Under the pieces are notes generated by a model. The model saw only the letters and a program-made list of their open reading frames with translations, was not told the origin of the DNA and searched no databases. Positions 7,831 through 17,805 of a stretch of 64,000 nucleotides of DNA are shown here, one piece after another. The translations under genes were made by a program, and so were the position numbers. This stretch comes from Serratia liquefaciens. Lineage in GTDB: Bacteria; Pseudomonadota; Gammaproteobacteria; Enterobacterales; Enterobacteriaceae. The stretch is from assembly GCF_027594825.1 (NCBI RefSeq), contig NZ_CP088930.1, positions 744,001 to 808,000 of the forward strand. The letters run 5' to 3'. Every line of letters starts with the position of its first letter. Position 1 is the first letter of the stretch.

Positions 7831-8799
7831 TCAGCCGACATAATGGCAGGCCACCCGGTGACCTGCCGCCACCTGCCGTAACGCCGGGGCCTGTTCCCGG
7901 CATTGCGCAGTGGCCTGCGGACAGCGAGTGTGAAAGCGACAGCCTTGCGGTGGCTGGGCGGGGTCAGGTAATTCTCCCCGGGCCATCGCCTGCGGCTGAC
8001 GGTGCGGATCCAAACTGGGTACCGCGGCCAACAGTGCCTGAGTGTAAGGGTGCAGCGGCTGGCGAAACAGCGAATCGCGATCGGCACTTTCGACAATTTG
8101 CCCAAGGTACATTACCGCCACGTCCTGACACAGATGCTCCACCACCCCGAGATCGTGCGAAATAAACAGGAAAGTCACCCCCTGCTGTTCCTGAAGATCG
8201 GAAAACAGGTTGATGATCTGCGCCTGAATAGAGACGTCTAGTGCCGAAATCGGCTCGTCGGCGACGATAAACTCCGGCTGCAAAATCAGTGCCCTGGCTA
8301 TACCGATACGCTGCCGCTGGCCGCCGGAAAACTCATGGGGAAATCGCCCGTAATGCTGCGCCGACAACCCGCAGATTTCCAGGGTATCCATCACCCGGTC
8401 TCGCAGCTCGCTCTTTTGCACCAAGCCGTGCTGCAGCAGGGCTTCGCCAATCGCATCGCCTACCCGCATTCTCGGATTCAGGGAACTGTACGGGTCTTGA
8501 AACACCAGCTGCATCTTCGGGCGCATCGCGCGCCGCTCGCGGACGCTGAGCGCATCTAACGCCTGTCCTTTGAACAGTACCTCACCGGCGGTCTTTTCAT
8601 GCAGCCCCAGCAGGGTTCGGCCTACGGTGGTTTTACCGCTGCCGGACTCCCCCACCAGGCCAAAAACCGTTCCCCGGCGAATGCTGAAGCTGACATCATC
8701 CACCGCCCGCAGTTGCCCGGTGGTCTGACCGAATAGCCCTTCACGCAGCGGGAAATATTTCTTCAGCCCTTTCACCTCCACCAAGGGTTCAGCCGACAT
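7831..8799 (-). CDS. Peptide ABC transporter ATPase (DppF/OppF type)
   Basis: This is the second ATPase of the peptide importer, 322 residues from ATG 8799; an ATG at 8817 is also in frame. It contains Walker A GESGSGKTTVG, the ABC signature FSGGQRQRIGIARAL and Walker B FIVADEPISALD. Near the end is the cysteine-containing oligopeptide-transporter C-terminal region (PAQPPQGCRFHTRCPQATAQC). The gene overlaps the end of the DppD-type gene by 11 bases and is the last in the five-gene operon. The two ATPases act as a heterodimer on the cytoplasmic face. Confidence 0.93.
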   Translation of the reverse strand: MSAEPLVEVKGLKKYFPLREGLFGQTTGQLRAVDDVSFSIRRGTVFGLVGESGSGKTTVGRTLLGLHEKTAGEVLFKGQALDALSVRERRAMRPKMQLVFQDPYSSLNPRMRVGDAIGEALLQHGLVQKSELRDRVMDTLEICGLSAQHYGRFPHEFSGGQRQRIGIARALILQPEFIVADEPISALDVSIQAQIINLFSDLQEQQGVTFLFISHDLGVVEHLCQDVAVMYLGQIVESADRDSLFRQPLHPYTQALLAAVPSLDPHRQPQAMARGELPDPAQPPQGCRFHTRCPQATAQCREQAPALRQVAAGHRVACHYVG

Positions 8800-9775
8800 G
8801 AATACGCCCCCCGGCATTCAGGAAACAGGCGGATTGCCGCCGCCGATCGCCATACAATGGCGGAATGCCGTCACGGCAGCGAGCGCTCGCTTTGTCACAG
8901 CGTTCGGCAAAGGCGCAGTAGTCCGGCAAACTGGCCAGATCGGGCACCTGGCCGGGGATCGAATACAACCGCCGCCGCCGCTGCCCTGCCACCGGCCGTG
9001 AGGCCATCAATCCCTGGGTGTAAGGGTGCTGCGGATTGGCCAACACTTCATGCGTGGCCCCCTGCTCGACAATACGCCCGGCGTACATCACCACCAGCCG
9101 ATCTGCCATCTGGGCAATCACCCCGAGATCGTGAGTAATCAGCATCATCGCCATATTGTGTTTACGCGCCTGCTCGCGCAGCAGCGCCAGAATTTGCGCC
9201 TGCACGGTGACATCCAACGCGGTAGTGGGTTCGTCGGCAATCAGCAACGCTGGCCGGCAACTGATGGCCATGGCGATCATGATGCGCTGCAACATGCCGC
9301 CGGAAAGCTGGTGCGGATAGCTGGCCATCAGCTGTTCGGCACGCGCCAGACCAACTTCGGTAATCAGCGCCGTGGCTTCCCGCCAGGCGGCTTTCGGCGT
9401 CGCGCCCCGATGACGGATTAACGGTTCAACCAACTGCTCGCCAATCGTCAATACCGGGTTCAATGCGCTCATCGGTTCCTGAAAAATCATCGCCAAACGG
9501 TTACCGCGCAAATCGGCCATTTGCTGGGGCCGCAACTTCAACAAATCCTGGCCGTCGAAATGAATTTCACCGCCGTCAATTTGCGCCAGCGGTTGTGGCA
9601 ACAGCCCCATCAGCGCCATTGCGGTCACGCTTTTACCGCAGCCGGACTCGCCGACTACTCCCAGCGTTTGTCCGGCATGCAGGTCAAAACTCACCTGTTG
9701 CACCGCCCGTACCCGCCCCTGTTCGCCCTGAAAGGCTACCGACAGTTGATTAAAGACCACCAGCGGCTGGCTCAT
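8789..9775 (-). CDS. Peptide ABC transporter ATPase (DppD/OppD type)
   Basis: This is the first ATPase of the importer, 328 residues: Walker [15 protein letters not shown], signature [15 protein letters not shown] and Walker [13 protein letters not shown]. The C-terminal oligo/dipeptide ABC extension is present ([19 protein letters not shown]), with the cysteine cluster that follows in this family. Its ATG overlaps the stop of the preceding permease gene as ATGA, so translation is coupled. Confidence 0.93.
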   Translation of the reverse strand: MSQPLVVFNQLSVAFQGEQGRVRAVQQVSFDLHAGQTLGVVGESGCGKSVTAMALMGLLPQPLAQIDGGEIHFDGQDLLKLRPQQMADLRGNRLAMIFQEPMSALNPVLTIGEQLVEPLIRHRGATPKAAWREATALITEVGLARAEQLMASYPHQLSGGMLQRIMIAMAISCRPALLIADEPTTALDVTVQAQILALLREQARKHNMAMMLITHDLGVIAQMADRLVVMYAGRIVEQGATHEVLANPQHPYTQGLMASRPVAGQRRRRLYSIPGQVPDLASLPDYCAFAERCDKASARCRDGIPPLYGDRRRQSACFLNAGGRIHVG

Positions 9776-10722
9776 CGTCTTACCCCGTTCATTTTTGGAT
9801 CAAGCGCGTCCCGCAGGCCGTCACCCAGAATATTAATCGCCACGACGGTGATGAAAATCGCCAACCCCGGTGGCATCCACAGCCAGGGGCGACGTTGAAA
9901 ATCGATCAGGCTGTTGGCGGCGTCCATCATGTTGCCCCACGACGGCATTGGTGGCACCACGCCCAACCCCAGGTAGCTCAGCGCCGATTCGCTGAGAATC
10001 GCATTAGCGACGCCCATGGTGGCCACCACCACCAGGATCGGAATGGTATTGGGCAGCAGGTGGCCGAAGATACGCCGCCGGGTGGACAAGCCCAGCACCT
10101 CGGTGGCCAGCATGAAGTCACGCTCGCGCAACGACAAAATTTGCCCGCGCACCAGCCGCGCCAGCGACGGCCAACCCAGCAGGCTGAGCATGATCATCAC
10201 CATGTAAATACGGTAGTCCGGCGAAACGTCCAGCTCCGACAGCATCGCGCCCATAATGATCAGCAGCGGCAGGCTGGGAATGGTCATCAACAGATCGGCA
10301 AAGCGCATAATCAGCTTATCCACCACGCCGCCAAGATAGCCGGACAGGGCCCCCAGCAGGTAACCGAGCGTGACCGACAACAGCATCGACACCAGGCCGA
10401 TGGTCAGCGAAATGCGCCCCGCCAGCAGCAGGCGGGTATAAATATCGCGACCGAGAAAATCGGTGCCCAGCCAGTGTTCTGCGCCAGGCGCCTGGTTGAT
10501 ACTCAACGCATCGCCGGCATCGTCCTGCCAGGGTGACAGCATCGGACCGAACAGGCACAGCACCGCCATCAACACCAACAGCAGCAGTGAAATCATCGCC
10601 AGGCGGTGACGCCGCAGCCGCTGCCAGGCCTGGGCGGTCGGCGGCGGCGACAGCTGCGCCAGCGCCGGGAGTTGCGCTTGCCGCCAACGGCGACGACGCC
10701 CGAAAAATAAGGATGCCAACAT
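9772..10722 (-). CDS. Peptide ABC transporter permease (DppC/OppC type)
   Basis: This 316-residue inner-membrane permease has a basic N-terminus and one membrane helix near residue 45 (LAMISLLLLVLMAVLCLFGP). The characteristic segment WLGTDFLGRDIYTRLLLAGR follows, then five more helices. The EAA-like loop SLRERDFMLATEVLGLSTRR contacts the ATPases. The motif GTDxxGRD is diagnostic for DppC-like subunits. The gene starts 2 bases after the DppB-type gene. Confidence 0.94.
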   Translation of the reverse strand: MLASLFFGRRRRWRQAQLPALAQLSPPPTAQAWQRLRRHRLAMISLLLLVLMAVLCLFGPMLSPWQDDAGDALSINQAPGAEHWLGTDFLGRDIYTRLLLAGRISLTIGLVSMLLSVTLGYLLGALSGYLGGVVDKLIMRFADLLMTIPSLPLLIIMGAMLSELDVSPDYRIYMVMIMLSLLGWPSLARLVRGQILSLRERDFMLATEVLGLSTRRRIFGHLLPNTIPILVVVATMGVANAILSESALSYLGLGVVPPMPSWGNMMDAANSLIDFQRRPWLWMPPGLAIFITVVAINILGDGLRDALDPKMNGVRR

Positions 10723-10724
10723 AG

Positions 10725-11681
10725 TTACCTCAAACGAATGCGCGGGTCGGCATAGGCATACAAAATGTCCGCCAGCAGATTGCCTAAAATGGTCAATACC
10801 GCCAGAAACAGCGTAAAGCCCATCAATACCGGATAGTCGCGCGCCGCCAGCGAATCGATATGGATATGCCCGGCGCCCGGCCAGTTGAAGATTTTTTCGG
10901 TGATCAGCGCGCCGGAAAACAGCGCGGGCAGCTCAAAGCCCAACAGGGTGATGATCGGCAACAGCGCATTACGCAGCGCATGTCGCAGGATCACCGTCTT
11001 TTCCTTCAGCCCCTTGGCGCGTGCGGTACGGATATAATCCATGCGGATCACGTCCAGCATGCTGGCGCGGAAATAGCGCGTCAGGGTACCGGCCTGCAGC
11101 ATCACCAACGCCAGCACCGGCAGCAACAGGTGCGCCGCCACGTCCAGTGCCCACGCCAATCCGCTGGCTTCGCTACCGGTGCGCAGCATGCCACCCGCAG
11201 GCAGCCAGTGCAGATCGACGGCGAACCATTTGATCAGCAACAGACAGAGGAAAAAGGTCGGGAACGACATGGCACCGAACACCGCCACGGTCACCAGATG
11301 ATCGAACAGCGAATAGGGTTTCATTGCCGAGGCCACGCCCACCGCCAACGCAATGCCCCAATACAGCACCAGCGCCACCGACGCCAGCAGGAAGGAGTTC
11401 CAGATATACTGGTTCAACAGGGTACTGACCGGGATTTGGTATTGCAGCGAGAAGCCGAGATCGCCCTGCAACAGTTGGCCGAGCCAGTGCAGATAGCGGC
11501 TGAACAGTGGCTGATCCAGCCCGTAGAGCGCCCGCAGCTCAGCCGCGCGCTGCGGCGTCAGGTTGATGTTGCCGTCGATAAAGTCGCCGGGAGTCATCGC
11601 GAAAATAAAGAAAATCAGCAGCGACGCCAGTAGCATCATCGGCAGGGTTTGCAGCAAGCGGCGCAGGATAAAATTTCTCAT
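10725..11681 (-). CDS. Peptide ABC transporter permease (DppB/OppB type)
   Basis: This 318-residue inner-membrane permease begins MRNFILRRLLQTLPMM, the classic DppB/OppB N-terminus, and carries MDYIRTARAKGLKEKTVILRHALRNALLP near residue 205, the conserved ATPase-contact loop. I chose ATG 11681, which has ACGGA at suitable spacing, rather than an ATG 15 bases upstream. It forms the channel with the DppC-type subunit. Confidence 0.93.
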   Translation of the reverse strand: MRNFILRRLLQTLPMMLLASLLIFFIFAMTPGDFIDGNINLTPQRAAELRALYGLDQPLFSRYLHWLGQLLQGDLGFSLQYQIPVSTLLNQYIWNSFLLASVALVLYWGIALAVGVASAMKPYSLFDHLVTVAVFGAMSFPTFFLCLLLIKWFAVDLHWLPAGGMLRTGSEASGLAWALDVAAHLLLPVLALVMLQAGTLTRYFRASMLDVIRMDYIRTARAKGLKEKTVILRHALRNALLPIITLLGFELPALFSGALITEKIFNWPGAGHIHIDSLAARDYPVLMGFTLFLAVLTILGNLLADILYAYADPRIRLR

Positions 11682-11729
11682 GGTGTTTTCCGTCACCGCT
11701 GCCCAAACCGGCGCAGCGGTGCCTTGCCG

Positions 11730-13418
11730 TTACTGAGCCAGTTTAACGTCCGGCAGGCTGCCGGTCAGACCGTTGTAAACGTCCGGTTTAAAGCCGGTGA
11801 CGCGCGCGCTGCTGGCGCTGAGCACTTTACGGTTACCCAGCAAGATCACCGGCGGATCCTCGGCCAATACCTGATACAGCTTATGGTATAAAGGCTTACG
11901 CTGTTCGATATCCAGCGTGGCGTTAGCCTCGCCAATCAGCTTGTCCACCTGCGGATTGTGATAGCCGGTTTCGCTGACCTGGCTGATGAAATCACGCACC
12001 CCGTCATGCGGGTCATTCAGCCCGCTGGTACTGAGCGACGCCAGATCGTAATTACCGGCCTTGCGTTGCGCCAGCAGCGCATTGAAATCCAACACCTGCG
12101 GCTTCAACAGCACGCCAATCTGCCGATAGTTGTCTTTGGCAATCGGCACCAGCGCATCGTTAATCAGCTTTTTGGTCACCAACAGCGTCAGCTCCAGCTT
12201 TTTACCGTCCTTCTGGCGAATGCCGTCCGCTCCCGGTTTCCACCCGGCCTGATCCAGCAGTTGCTTGGCTTTGTTGACATCGTAGGCGTAGGGGTTGATG
12301 CCCTGCGGATCGTATGCCCAGGATACGGGCGAGATCGGCTGATTGGCCACCGAACCGTAACCCTGGTACACCACGGTAATCAGCTTTTGCCGATCCAGAC
12401 CGTAGATCAGTGCCTGACGCACGCGCGCATCCTGCAGAGCCGGACGTTTAAAGTTGAAATCCACCCGGCTGTAGTCGCTGGAGCTGTACAAATTGATATT
12501 GGCGAAGCCAAGCAGCTTCAGCTGTTCAATGTCATCGGGCTTGGAAGTAAAGGCGTCGTAGTCGGTTTCGCCGGTCTGGAACAGCTGGAAGTTGGTTGAG
12601 GGATTGGTCACCCGGTAAATAAAGCGCGCCACGGCCGGCGTACCGAGATAGAAGTTCGGGTTGGCGTGGAACCGGATTTCCTGCCCCGGTACGTATTTAT
12701 CGTAAATATAGGGCCCGTTGCCTAACGGCTTGCCGTTCAGCGCACGCACGCTCTCCAGCTTACCGCGCTGGTATTCCTTGCCGTAATAGGCTTTCGACAG
12801 CACCGGCCCGCCGATCAGCTGCAGCGTAGTCGCCCCCGGCTGGGTGGTGGTGATTTGAAGCGTACGATCGTCGATCACCTTCAGCCCGCTGATGCTGGGG
12901 GCGGTGCCGTTCTTGTACTCCGCCCCGCCCTGAATGTGCGCCGGAGCAATGTCGGTATCTCCGTCATAGGCAGGGTCATGCAGCAGCGTCAGGGTAAAGG
13001 CGATATCTTCGGCTTTGATTGGCGAGCCGTCGCTGTAGAGCAGATTAGGCCGCAGTTTGATGGTGTAGACCCGGTTGTCCGGGCTGACCTGCCAGGACTC
13101 TGCCAGCCGCGCCACCGGTTTGCCCTGGCTGTCCAGACCAATCAGCCGGGTAAAGATCACGTCGGTGACGTTCTCATCCCAGCCATTGCTGAACAGATAG
13201 GGATTAAAATTGCCCTGAGGCTCCAGAATACCGGCCACCACGGTGTCTTTGCGCAGCTTGGCCGCCGCCGGCACCAGGCTGGCGTCGCTGGCCGGAGTAA
13301 TGCCTTCCGCCAAGGTTTCCGCCTGGGCGCTAAATGCCAGGCCCAGCGCGCAGGCGATGGCCAGCGCGGTCCGTGGTTTTTGCACCCGTTTATTCAGTTG
13401 ATTTCTTATTCTGCTCAC
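11730..13418 (-). CDS. Peptide ABC transporter substrate-binding protein (SBP family 5)
   Basis: This 562-residue periplasmic binding protein begins with GTG at 13418, preceded by GAGGGG. Its Sec signal peptide (about residues 1-33) has the hydrophobic core TALAIACALGLAFSAQAE, with likely cleavage after AQA. Family 5 features include YTIKLRPNLLYSDGSPIKAEDIAFTL (about 125-150) and the later VRQALIYGLDRQ. It is the first gene of the peptide importer operon and would set specificity for di- or oligopeptides or similar ligands. It lies downstream of a MocR-type regulator gene and an unusual inverted repeat. Confidence 0.93.
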   Translation of the reverse strand: MSRIRNQLNKRVQKPRTALAIACALGLAFSAQAETLAEGITPASDASLVPAAAKLRKDTVVAGILEPQGNFNPYLFSNGWDENVTDVIFTRLIGLDSQGKPVARLAESWQVSPDNRVYTIKLRPNLLYSDGSPIKAEDIAFTLTLLHDPAYDGDTDIAPAHIQGGAEYKNGTAPSISGLKVIDDRTLQITTTQPGATTLQLIGGPVLSKAYYGKEYQRGKLESVRALNGKPLGNGPYIYDKYVPGQEIRFHANPNFYLGTPAVARFIYRVTNPSTNFQLFQTGETDYDAFTSKPDDIEQLKLLGFANINLYSSSDYSRVDFNFKRPALQDARVRQALIYGLDRQKLITVVYQGYGSVANQPISPVSWAYDPQGINPYAYDVNKAKQLLDQAGWKPGADGIRQKDGKKLELTLLVTKKLINDALVPIAKDNYRQIGVLLKPQVLDFNALLAQRKAGNYDLASLSTSGLNDPHDGVRDFISQVSETGYHNPQVDKLIGEANATLDIEQRKPLYHKLYQVLAEDPPVILLGNRKVLSASSARVTGFKPDVYNGLTGSLPDVKLAQ

Positions 13419-13503
13419 CCGCCGCCCCTCGTTTACCCGTTGATAAATGTGACAAAATTTATCGCAGAGTAATCGGCGTCCGGGGGGCTGTCTAACAACG
13501 AAA

Positions 13504-13557
13504 CCGGCATTCTATTGCCGGAAATCGCAATATGAATTTTTCTATTGCGATTTCCGG
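13504..13557. repeat. Nested inverted repeats upstream of the peptide-importer operon
   Basis: A perfect 15-bp inverted repeat (CCGGAAATCGCAATA at 13518-13532 and TATTGCGATTTCCGG at 13543-13557, loop of 10) shares its left arm with a second hairpin (CCGGCA at 13504-13509 with TGCCGG at 13516-13521). The two structures cannot form at once. It lies between the regulator stop (13571) and the binding-protein start (13418). No T-run follows on either strand, so it is not a standard terminator. It may be an operator, an mRNA switch or a REP-like repeat. Confidence 0.75.
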
Positions 13558-13570
13558 TCACTGGGCGTGT

Positions 13571-14989
13571 TTAGCCTGAGGGTTCAAGCTGCCGGATAAG
13601 TTTGGCTAAGGTCTGAATCGCCGCTTCGTGCTTGTCGCTCCAGTCAAAAGAGGCGTTCAGGCGGAAGCAGTGGTTGAAATGGTTGCCGGTGGTGAACATC
13701 CTGCCTGGCGCGATACTCACACCTAACGCCAGCGCGCGCTGGTACAGTTCCATCGACGACAGCGCAGGATCCAGCTCTACCCACAGAAAATAGCCGCCGT
13801 CAGGCTGGCTGACCTTTACGGTAGGTGGAAAGTGATGGGCAATCGCCTGGCGCATCATGCTCTGACGCTGAGCCAGCAGCCGACGCAAGCGCCGCAGATG
13901 GGTGTCGTAGCCGCCATGCAGCAGATAATCGGCGATCGCCAACTGGGTGGGCACGCTGGTCGATACCGTGCTCATCAGTTGCAAACGCTGGATCTGCTGC
14001 GCATAGCGCCCCGCCGCCACCCAGCCCACGCGAAAGCCCGGTGCAAGGCATTTTGAAAACGACGAACAGTGCAAAATCTGCCCGCCGCGGTCTAACGCCT
14101 TGGCCGGCTGCGGGCGCTCGGCGCTGAAATACAGTTCGCCGTAAACATCGTCCTCAATCAGCGATATCTGCCGCTCGCGCAGCATGCCCACCAGCCGCTG
14201 TTTATTCTCTGCCGGCATCGAGGCGCCCAATGGATTCTGGAAGTAGGTCATCAGCCAGCAGGCCTTAATCGGGTACTGTTCCAAGGCATGTTCCAACGCA
14301 TCCAGATCGATGCCGTCCTGCGGATGGGTCGCGATCGCCACCGCCTTTAACCGCAGCCGCTCCAGCGCCTGCAATGCCCCGTAAAAGGCCGGGGACTCGA
14401 TCGCCACGTAATCCCCCGGCTGCGTCACCGCCTGCAGGCTAAGGCTCAGCGACTCCATAGCACCGGCGGTAATCACGATTTCATCCGGGGCGACCTGCAT
14501 GCCGCTCAACGCATAACGCTGGGCAATGTTGCGGCGCAACGCGTCATTGCCGGGCGGCAGGTTAGCCAGCGAACTGTGCGGGGTGAATTTGCGCGCTACG
14601 CTGCTCAGCGCCCGCGCCAGCTTCGGCTGAGCAAACAGCGTGGCATCGGGAAACGCCGAGCCGAAGGGGATAATTTCGGGATCTTTGCACGCCTGCAACA
14701 CGTCGAAGATAAAGGTGTTGATGTCAACCTGCTCACTCAACAGCAGTTTTTCCCCGCGCGCCGGCTGCGGCAGCGGTTGCGGGCGTGCCGCCACGTAATA
14801 GCCGGACTGCGGTCGCGCGACGATCCAGCCCTGACTCTCCAGCAGTTGATACGACTGCACCACCGTCATCAGGCTCAGCCCTGCACGCTTGCCGCTCTCC
14901 CGCAGCGACGGCAGCTTGTCCCCCGCCCGCCATACCCGGTTCTGGATCTGTTCACGTATTTGCTGTGCGAGCTGCTCGTATCTGGTCAT
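13571..14989 (-). CDS. MocR-type regulator: GntR wHTH fused to PLP aminotransferase-like domain
   Basis: This 472-residue protein has a GntR winged helix at about 1-70 (GDKLPSLRESGKRAGLSLMT) joined to a fold-type I aminotransferase-like domain (about 90-465). The PLP-binding lysine is in SSFSKCLAPGFRVGW, and NPLG and DDVYGELYF mark the cofactor pocket. Members of this family sense an amino compound or vitamer and control a neighbouring gene. It resembles E. coli YdcR in length and layout. It lies upstream on the same strand as the peptide importer operon and is divergent from cioAB, so either could be a target. Confidence 0.92.
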   Translation of the reverse strand: MTRYEQLAQQIREQIQNRVWRAGDKLPSLRESGKRAGLSLMTVVQSYQLLESQGWIVARPQSGYYVAARPQPLPQPARGEKLLLSEQVDINTFIFDVLQACKDPEIIPFGSAFPDATLFAQPKLARALSSVARKFTPHSSLANLPPGNDALRRNIAQRYALSGMQVAPDEIVITAGAMESLSLSLQAVTQPGDYVAIESPAFYGALQALERLRLKAVAIATHPQDGIDLDALEHALEQYPIKACWLMTYFQNPLGASMPAENKQRLVGMLRERQISLIEDDVYGELYFSAERPQPAKALDRGGQILHCSSFSKCLAPGFRVGWVAAGRYAQQIQRLQLMSTVSTSVPTQLAIADYLLHGGYDTHLRRLRRLLAQRQSMMRQAIAHHFPPTVKVSQPDGGYFLWVELDPALSSMELYQRALALGVSIAPGRMFTTGNHFNHCFRLNASFDWSDKHEAAIQTLAKLIRQLEPSG

Positions 14990-15000
14990 AGGCCTTAACT

Positions 15001-15060
15001 GTTATATGAAAAAGTGAAATAACTGTCACTATTATAGTCACTGTACTCCGTGCTTAACTT
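15001..15060. promoter_or_regulatory. Divergent promoter/operator region between the MocR-type gene and cioA
   Basis: Three ACTGT words (15002-15006 as ACTGT in reading AACTGTTATATG, then 15022-15026 and 15040-15044) flank the palindrome ACTATTATAGT at 15028-15038. MocR/GntR regulators often bind repeated short words overlapping their own promoter, so this is a reasonable autoregulatory site. The TATTATAG stretch could also supply a -10 element. No experiment-grade promoter assignment is possible from sequence alone. Confidence 0.4.
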
Positions 15061-15133
15061 GGCGCCAAGCTTTCCACAAAAAAATTGCAGCTATACTGAA
15101 GAGGTTATTTTATGTCCAACCCAAGGAGGCGCC

Positions 15134-16534
15134 ATGCTGGGTCTTGATGCACTGGAACTTGCCAGAATACAGTTCGCCTTCACCGTTTCTTTCCATATTA
15201 TTTTTCCTGCAATCACCATAGGCTTGGCCAGTTACCTGGCGGTGCTGGAAGGGCTATGGCTGAAAACACGCAATGAAGCCTATCGCGACTTGTACCATTT
15301 CTGGTCGAAAATTTTTGCCGTCAACTTCGGCATGGGGGTGGTTTCGGGGCTGGTAATGGCCTATCAGTTCGGCACCAACTGGAGCTTCTTCTCCGAGTTC
15401 GCCGGCAGTATCACCGGCCCGTTGCTGACCTATGAAGTGCTGACCGCCTTCTTCCTGGAGGCCGGCTTCCTTGGGGTGATGTTGTTCGGTTGGAACCGCG
15501 TCGGCCCAGGGTTGCACTTCTTCGCGACCTGCATGGTGGCGCTGGGCACCCTGATTTCCACCTTCTGGATCCTGGCGTCCAACAGCTGGATGCAAACGCC
15601 GCAGGGTCACGAAATCATCAACGGCCAGGTGGTACCGGTCGACTGGCTGAAAGTGATATTCAACCCGTCATTCCCGTACCGTCTGTTGCACATGTCGACC
15701 GCCGCTTTCCTGTCTTCGGCCTTCTTCGTGGGCGCTTCCGCCGCCTGGCACCTGCTGCGCGGGCGTGACACGCCGGCAATGCGCAAAATGCTGTCAATGG
15801 CGATGTGGATGGCGCTGATCGTCGCGCCGGTACAAGCCCTGATTGGTGATGCGCACGGCCTGAATACGCTGAAGTACCAGCCGGCGAAGATTGCCGCCAT
15901 TGAAGGCCACTGGGAAAACCCGCCGGGAGAGGCGACGCCGCTGATCCTGTTCGGTTGGCCGGACATGGAGCGTGAAGAGACTCGCTTCAAGCTGGAAGTG
16001 CCCTATCTTGGCAGCCTGATCCTGACTCACAGCCTGACCGAACAGGTCCCGGCGCTGAAATCCTTCCCGCCGGAGGATCGCCCCAACTCTACCGTGGTGT
16101 TCTGGTCGTTCCGCATCATGGTGGCGCTGGGCATGCTGATGATCTTCGCCGGGGTTTGGAGCCTGTGGCTGCGCTGGCGCGGCGGGCTGTACCAGTCCCG
16201 CCCCTTCCTGTACTTCATCCTGTGGATGGGGCCATCCGGGTTGGTGGCGCTGCTGGCGGGTTGGTTCACCACCGAAATCGGCCGACAGCCGTGGGTGGTC
16301 TATGGTCTGCTGCGCACCAAAGATGCGGTTTCCGCGCACGGTGACCTGCACATGAGCATCAGCCTGCTGGCGTTTATCATCGTTTACTGTTCGGTGTTCG
16401 GCGTGGGGTACTCCTACATGATGCGTCTGATCCGCAAAGGACCGCAGCAGCATGAAAGCAATGAAGACGACACGGACGGCAGACCGGCTCGCCCGCTGTC
16501 TGCGGTAAAAGAAACTCTGGATGACAGGAGCTGA
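15134..16534 (+). CDS. cioA: Cytochrome bd-type quinol oxidase subunit I (CIO type)
   Basis: This 466-residue inner-membrane haem subunit oxidises quinol and reduces oxygen to water. It starts [26 protein letters not shown], where His near residue 20 is the haem b595-type ligand seen across CydA proteins. [13 protein letters not shown] is the conserved C-terminal part. A strong AAGGAGG at 15123-15129 fixes the start at 15134. The short length and short quinol loop indicate the cyanide-insensitive (CioA) branch rather than the 520-residue CydA. It is followed 2 bases later by subunit II. Confidence 0.92.
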   Translation: MLGLDALELARIQFAFTVSFHIIFPAITIGLASYLAVLEGLWLKTRNEAYRDLYHFWSKIFAVNFGMGVVSGLVMAYQFGTNWSFFSEFAGSITGPLLTYEVLTAFFLEAGFLGVMLFGWNRVGPGLHFFATCMVALGTLISTFWILASNSWMQTPQGHEIINGQVVPVDWLKVIFNPSFPYRLLHMSTAAFLSSAFFVGASAAWHLLRGRDTPAMRKMLSMAMWMALIVAPVQALIGDAHGLNTLKYQPAKIAAIEGHWENPPGEATPLILFGWPDMEREETRFKLEVPYLGSLILTHSLTEQVPALKSFPPEDRPNSTVVFWSFRIMVALGMLMIFAGVWSLWLRWRGGLYQSRPFLYFILWMGPSGLVALLAGWFTTEIGRQPWVVYGLLRTKDAVSAHGDLHMSISLLAFIIVYCSVFGVGYSYMMRLIRKGPQQHESNEDDTDGRPARPLSAVKETLDDRS

Positions 16535-16536
16535 GC

Positions 16537-17544
16537 ATGGGTATTGATCTTCCGTTGATTTGGTTTGTGATCATCGTGTTCAGCACCATGATGTACGTGG
16601 TAATGGACGGCTTTGATTTGGGTATCGGTATTCTGTTCCCCTGGGTCAAGGACAGCGGTGACCGCGATGTGATGATGAACACCGTCGCACCGGTTTGGGA
16701 CGGTAACGAAACCTGGCTGGTGCTGGGCGGTGCGGCGCTGTTTGGCGCCTTCCCGTTGGCCTACGCGGTGATCCTCGATGCGCTGGCCATTCCGCTCACC
16801 CTGATGCTGTTCGGGCTGATCTTCCGCGGCGTGGCCTTTGAATTCCGCTTCAAGGCCAAGGAAGAAAAGCGGCATATCTGGGATAAGGCGTTTATCTGGG
16901 GATCTCTGTTCGCCACCTTCAGTCAGGGGGTGGTAGTGGGCGCCATCATCAATGGCTTCCCGGTCAACGGCCGCAGCTATGCCGGAGGAGCCCTTGACTG
17001 GCTGACGCCGTTCGCGCTGTTTTGCGGGTTGGGGCTGGTGGTGACCTATGCACTGCTGGGCTGTACCTGGCTGGTAATGAAGACCGCCGGTGACCTGCAG
17101 GCTCGCATGTATCGGTTGGCGACGCCGCTGCTGGTCACTTTGCTGCTGGTGTTGGCGGTGGTCAGTATCTGGACGCCGATTGCCCATCCCGAGATCGCCA
17201 GCCGCTGGTTTACGCTGCCGAACCTGTTCTGGCTGCTACCGGTTCCGGTACTGGTGTTGCTCAGCGCCTGGGGGATCCAGCGCGGCGTGAACAACGCGGC
17301 GCACTATTCGCCGTTCTTGCTGACCCTGCTGCTGGTGTTCCTCGGCCTGAGCGGCTTGGGCATCAGCATCTGGCCGCTGCTGATCCCACCGTCCATCACC
17401 CTGTGGGACGCCGCCGCACCGCCGCAAAGCCTGGGCTTTATGCTGGTCGGCGCGCTGTTCATCATCCCGATTATTTTGGTCTACACCTTCTGGAGCTACT
17501 ACGTGTTCCGCGGCAAGGTCAGCCATGAACAGGGTTACCATTGA
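16537..17544 (+). CDS. cioB: Cytochrome bd-type quinol oxidase subunit II (CIO type)
   Basis: This 335-residue inner-membrane subunit pairs with CioA. The N-terminal block MYVVMDGFDLGIGILFPW and APVWDGNETWLVLGGAALFGAFPLAYA are hallmarks of CydB/CioB. Eight or so hydrophobic helices follow, ending with YYVFRGKVSHEQGYH. It is encoded in one operon with cioA and the small membrane subunit downstream. Confidence 0.93.
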   Translation: MGIDLPLIWFVIIVFSTMMYVVMDGFDLGIGILFPWVKDSGDRDVMMNTVAPVWDGNETWLVLGGAALFGAFPLAYAVILDALAIPLTLMLFGLIFRGVAFEFRFKAKEEKRHIWDKAFIWGSLFATFSQGVVVGAIINGFPVNGRSYAGGALDWLTPFALFCGLGLVVTYALLGCTWLVMKTAGDLQARMYRLATPLLVTLLLVLAVVSIWTPIAHPEIASRWFTLPNLFWLLPVPVLVLLSAWGIQRGVNNAAHYSPFLLTLLLVFLGLSGLGISIWPLLIPPSITLWDAAAPPQSLGFMLVGALFIIPIILVYTFWSYYVFRGKVSHEQGYH

Positions 17545-17558
17545 TGAGGGAAAACAGT

Positions 17559-17708
17559 ATGCAAGATAAAACCGCAAGCGCACCGGCCCCCTGGTGGAAA
17601 CGCGTTGGCTGGCTGGTGATTATCTGGAGTGCCAGCGTGCTGGGGCTGTTCCTGGTCGCCTCGATGTTCCGCCTGCTGATGACCGCTGCGGGCATGAAGT
17701 CGGAATAA
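17559..17708 (+). CDS. Small membrane subunit of the cytochrome bd oxidase (DUF2474-like)
   Basis: This 49-residue protein (ATG 17559, TAA 17706-17708) has one hydrophobic helix after a PWWKRVGWLV start. GAGGGAAAA lies just upstream and the gene begins 14 bases after cioB. Short single-helix proteins with the W-WKR-GWL-IW pattern follow cioAB genes in many proteobacteria and play the CydX-like role of stabilising the oxidase. Function here is inferred from position and pattern. Confidence 0.8.
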   Translation: MQDKTASAPAPWWKRVGWLVIIWSASVLGLFLVASMFRLLMTAAGMKSE

Positions 17709-17805
17709 CCTGAGCGCTATCTGGCCAAGGTGTTGGGGAAATAGAAGGAAATAACCAGCGTGACCAAGGGCAGCGCACTAATTTTCAACAGCTCGAACAC
17801 TTGCC

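Noticed and set aside
13518..13557. 15-bp hairpin as an intrinsic terminator
   Set aside because: No T-run follows on either strand, so it was recorded as an inverted repeat of unknown role.
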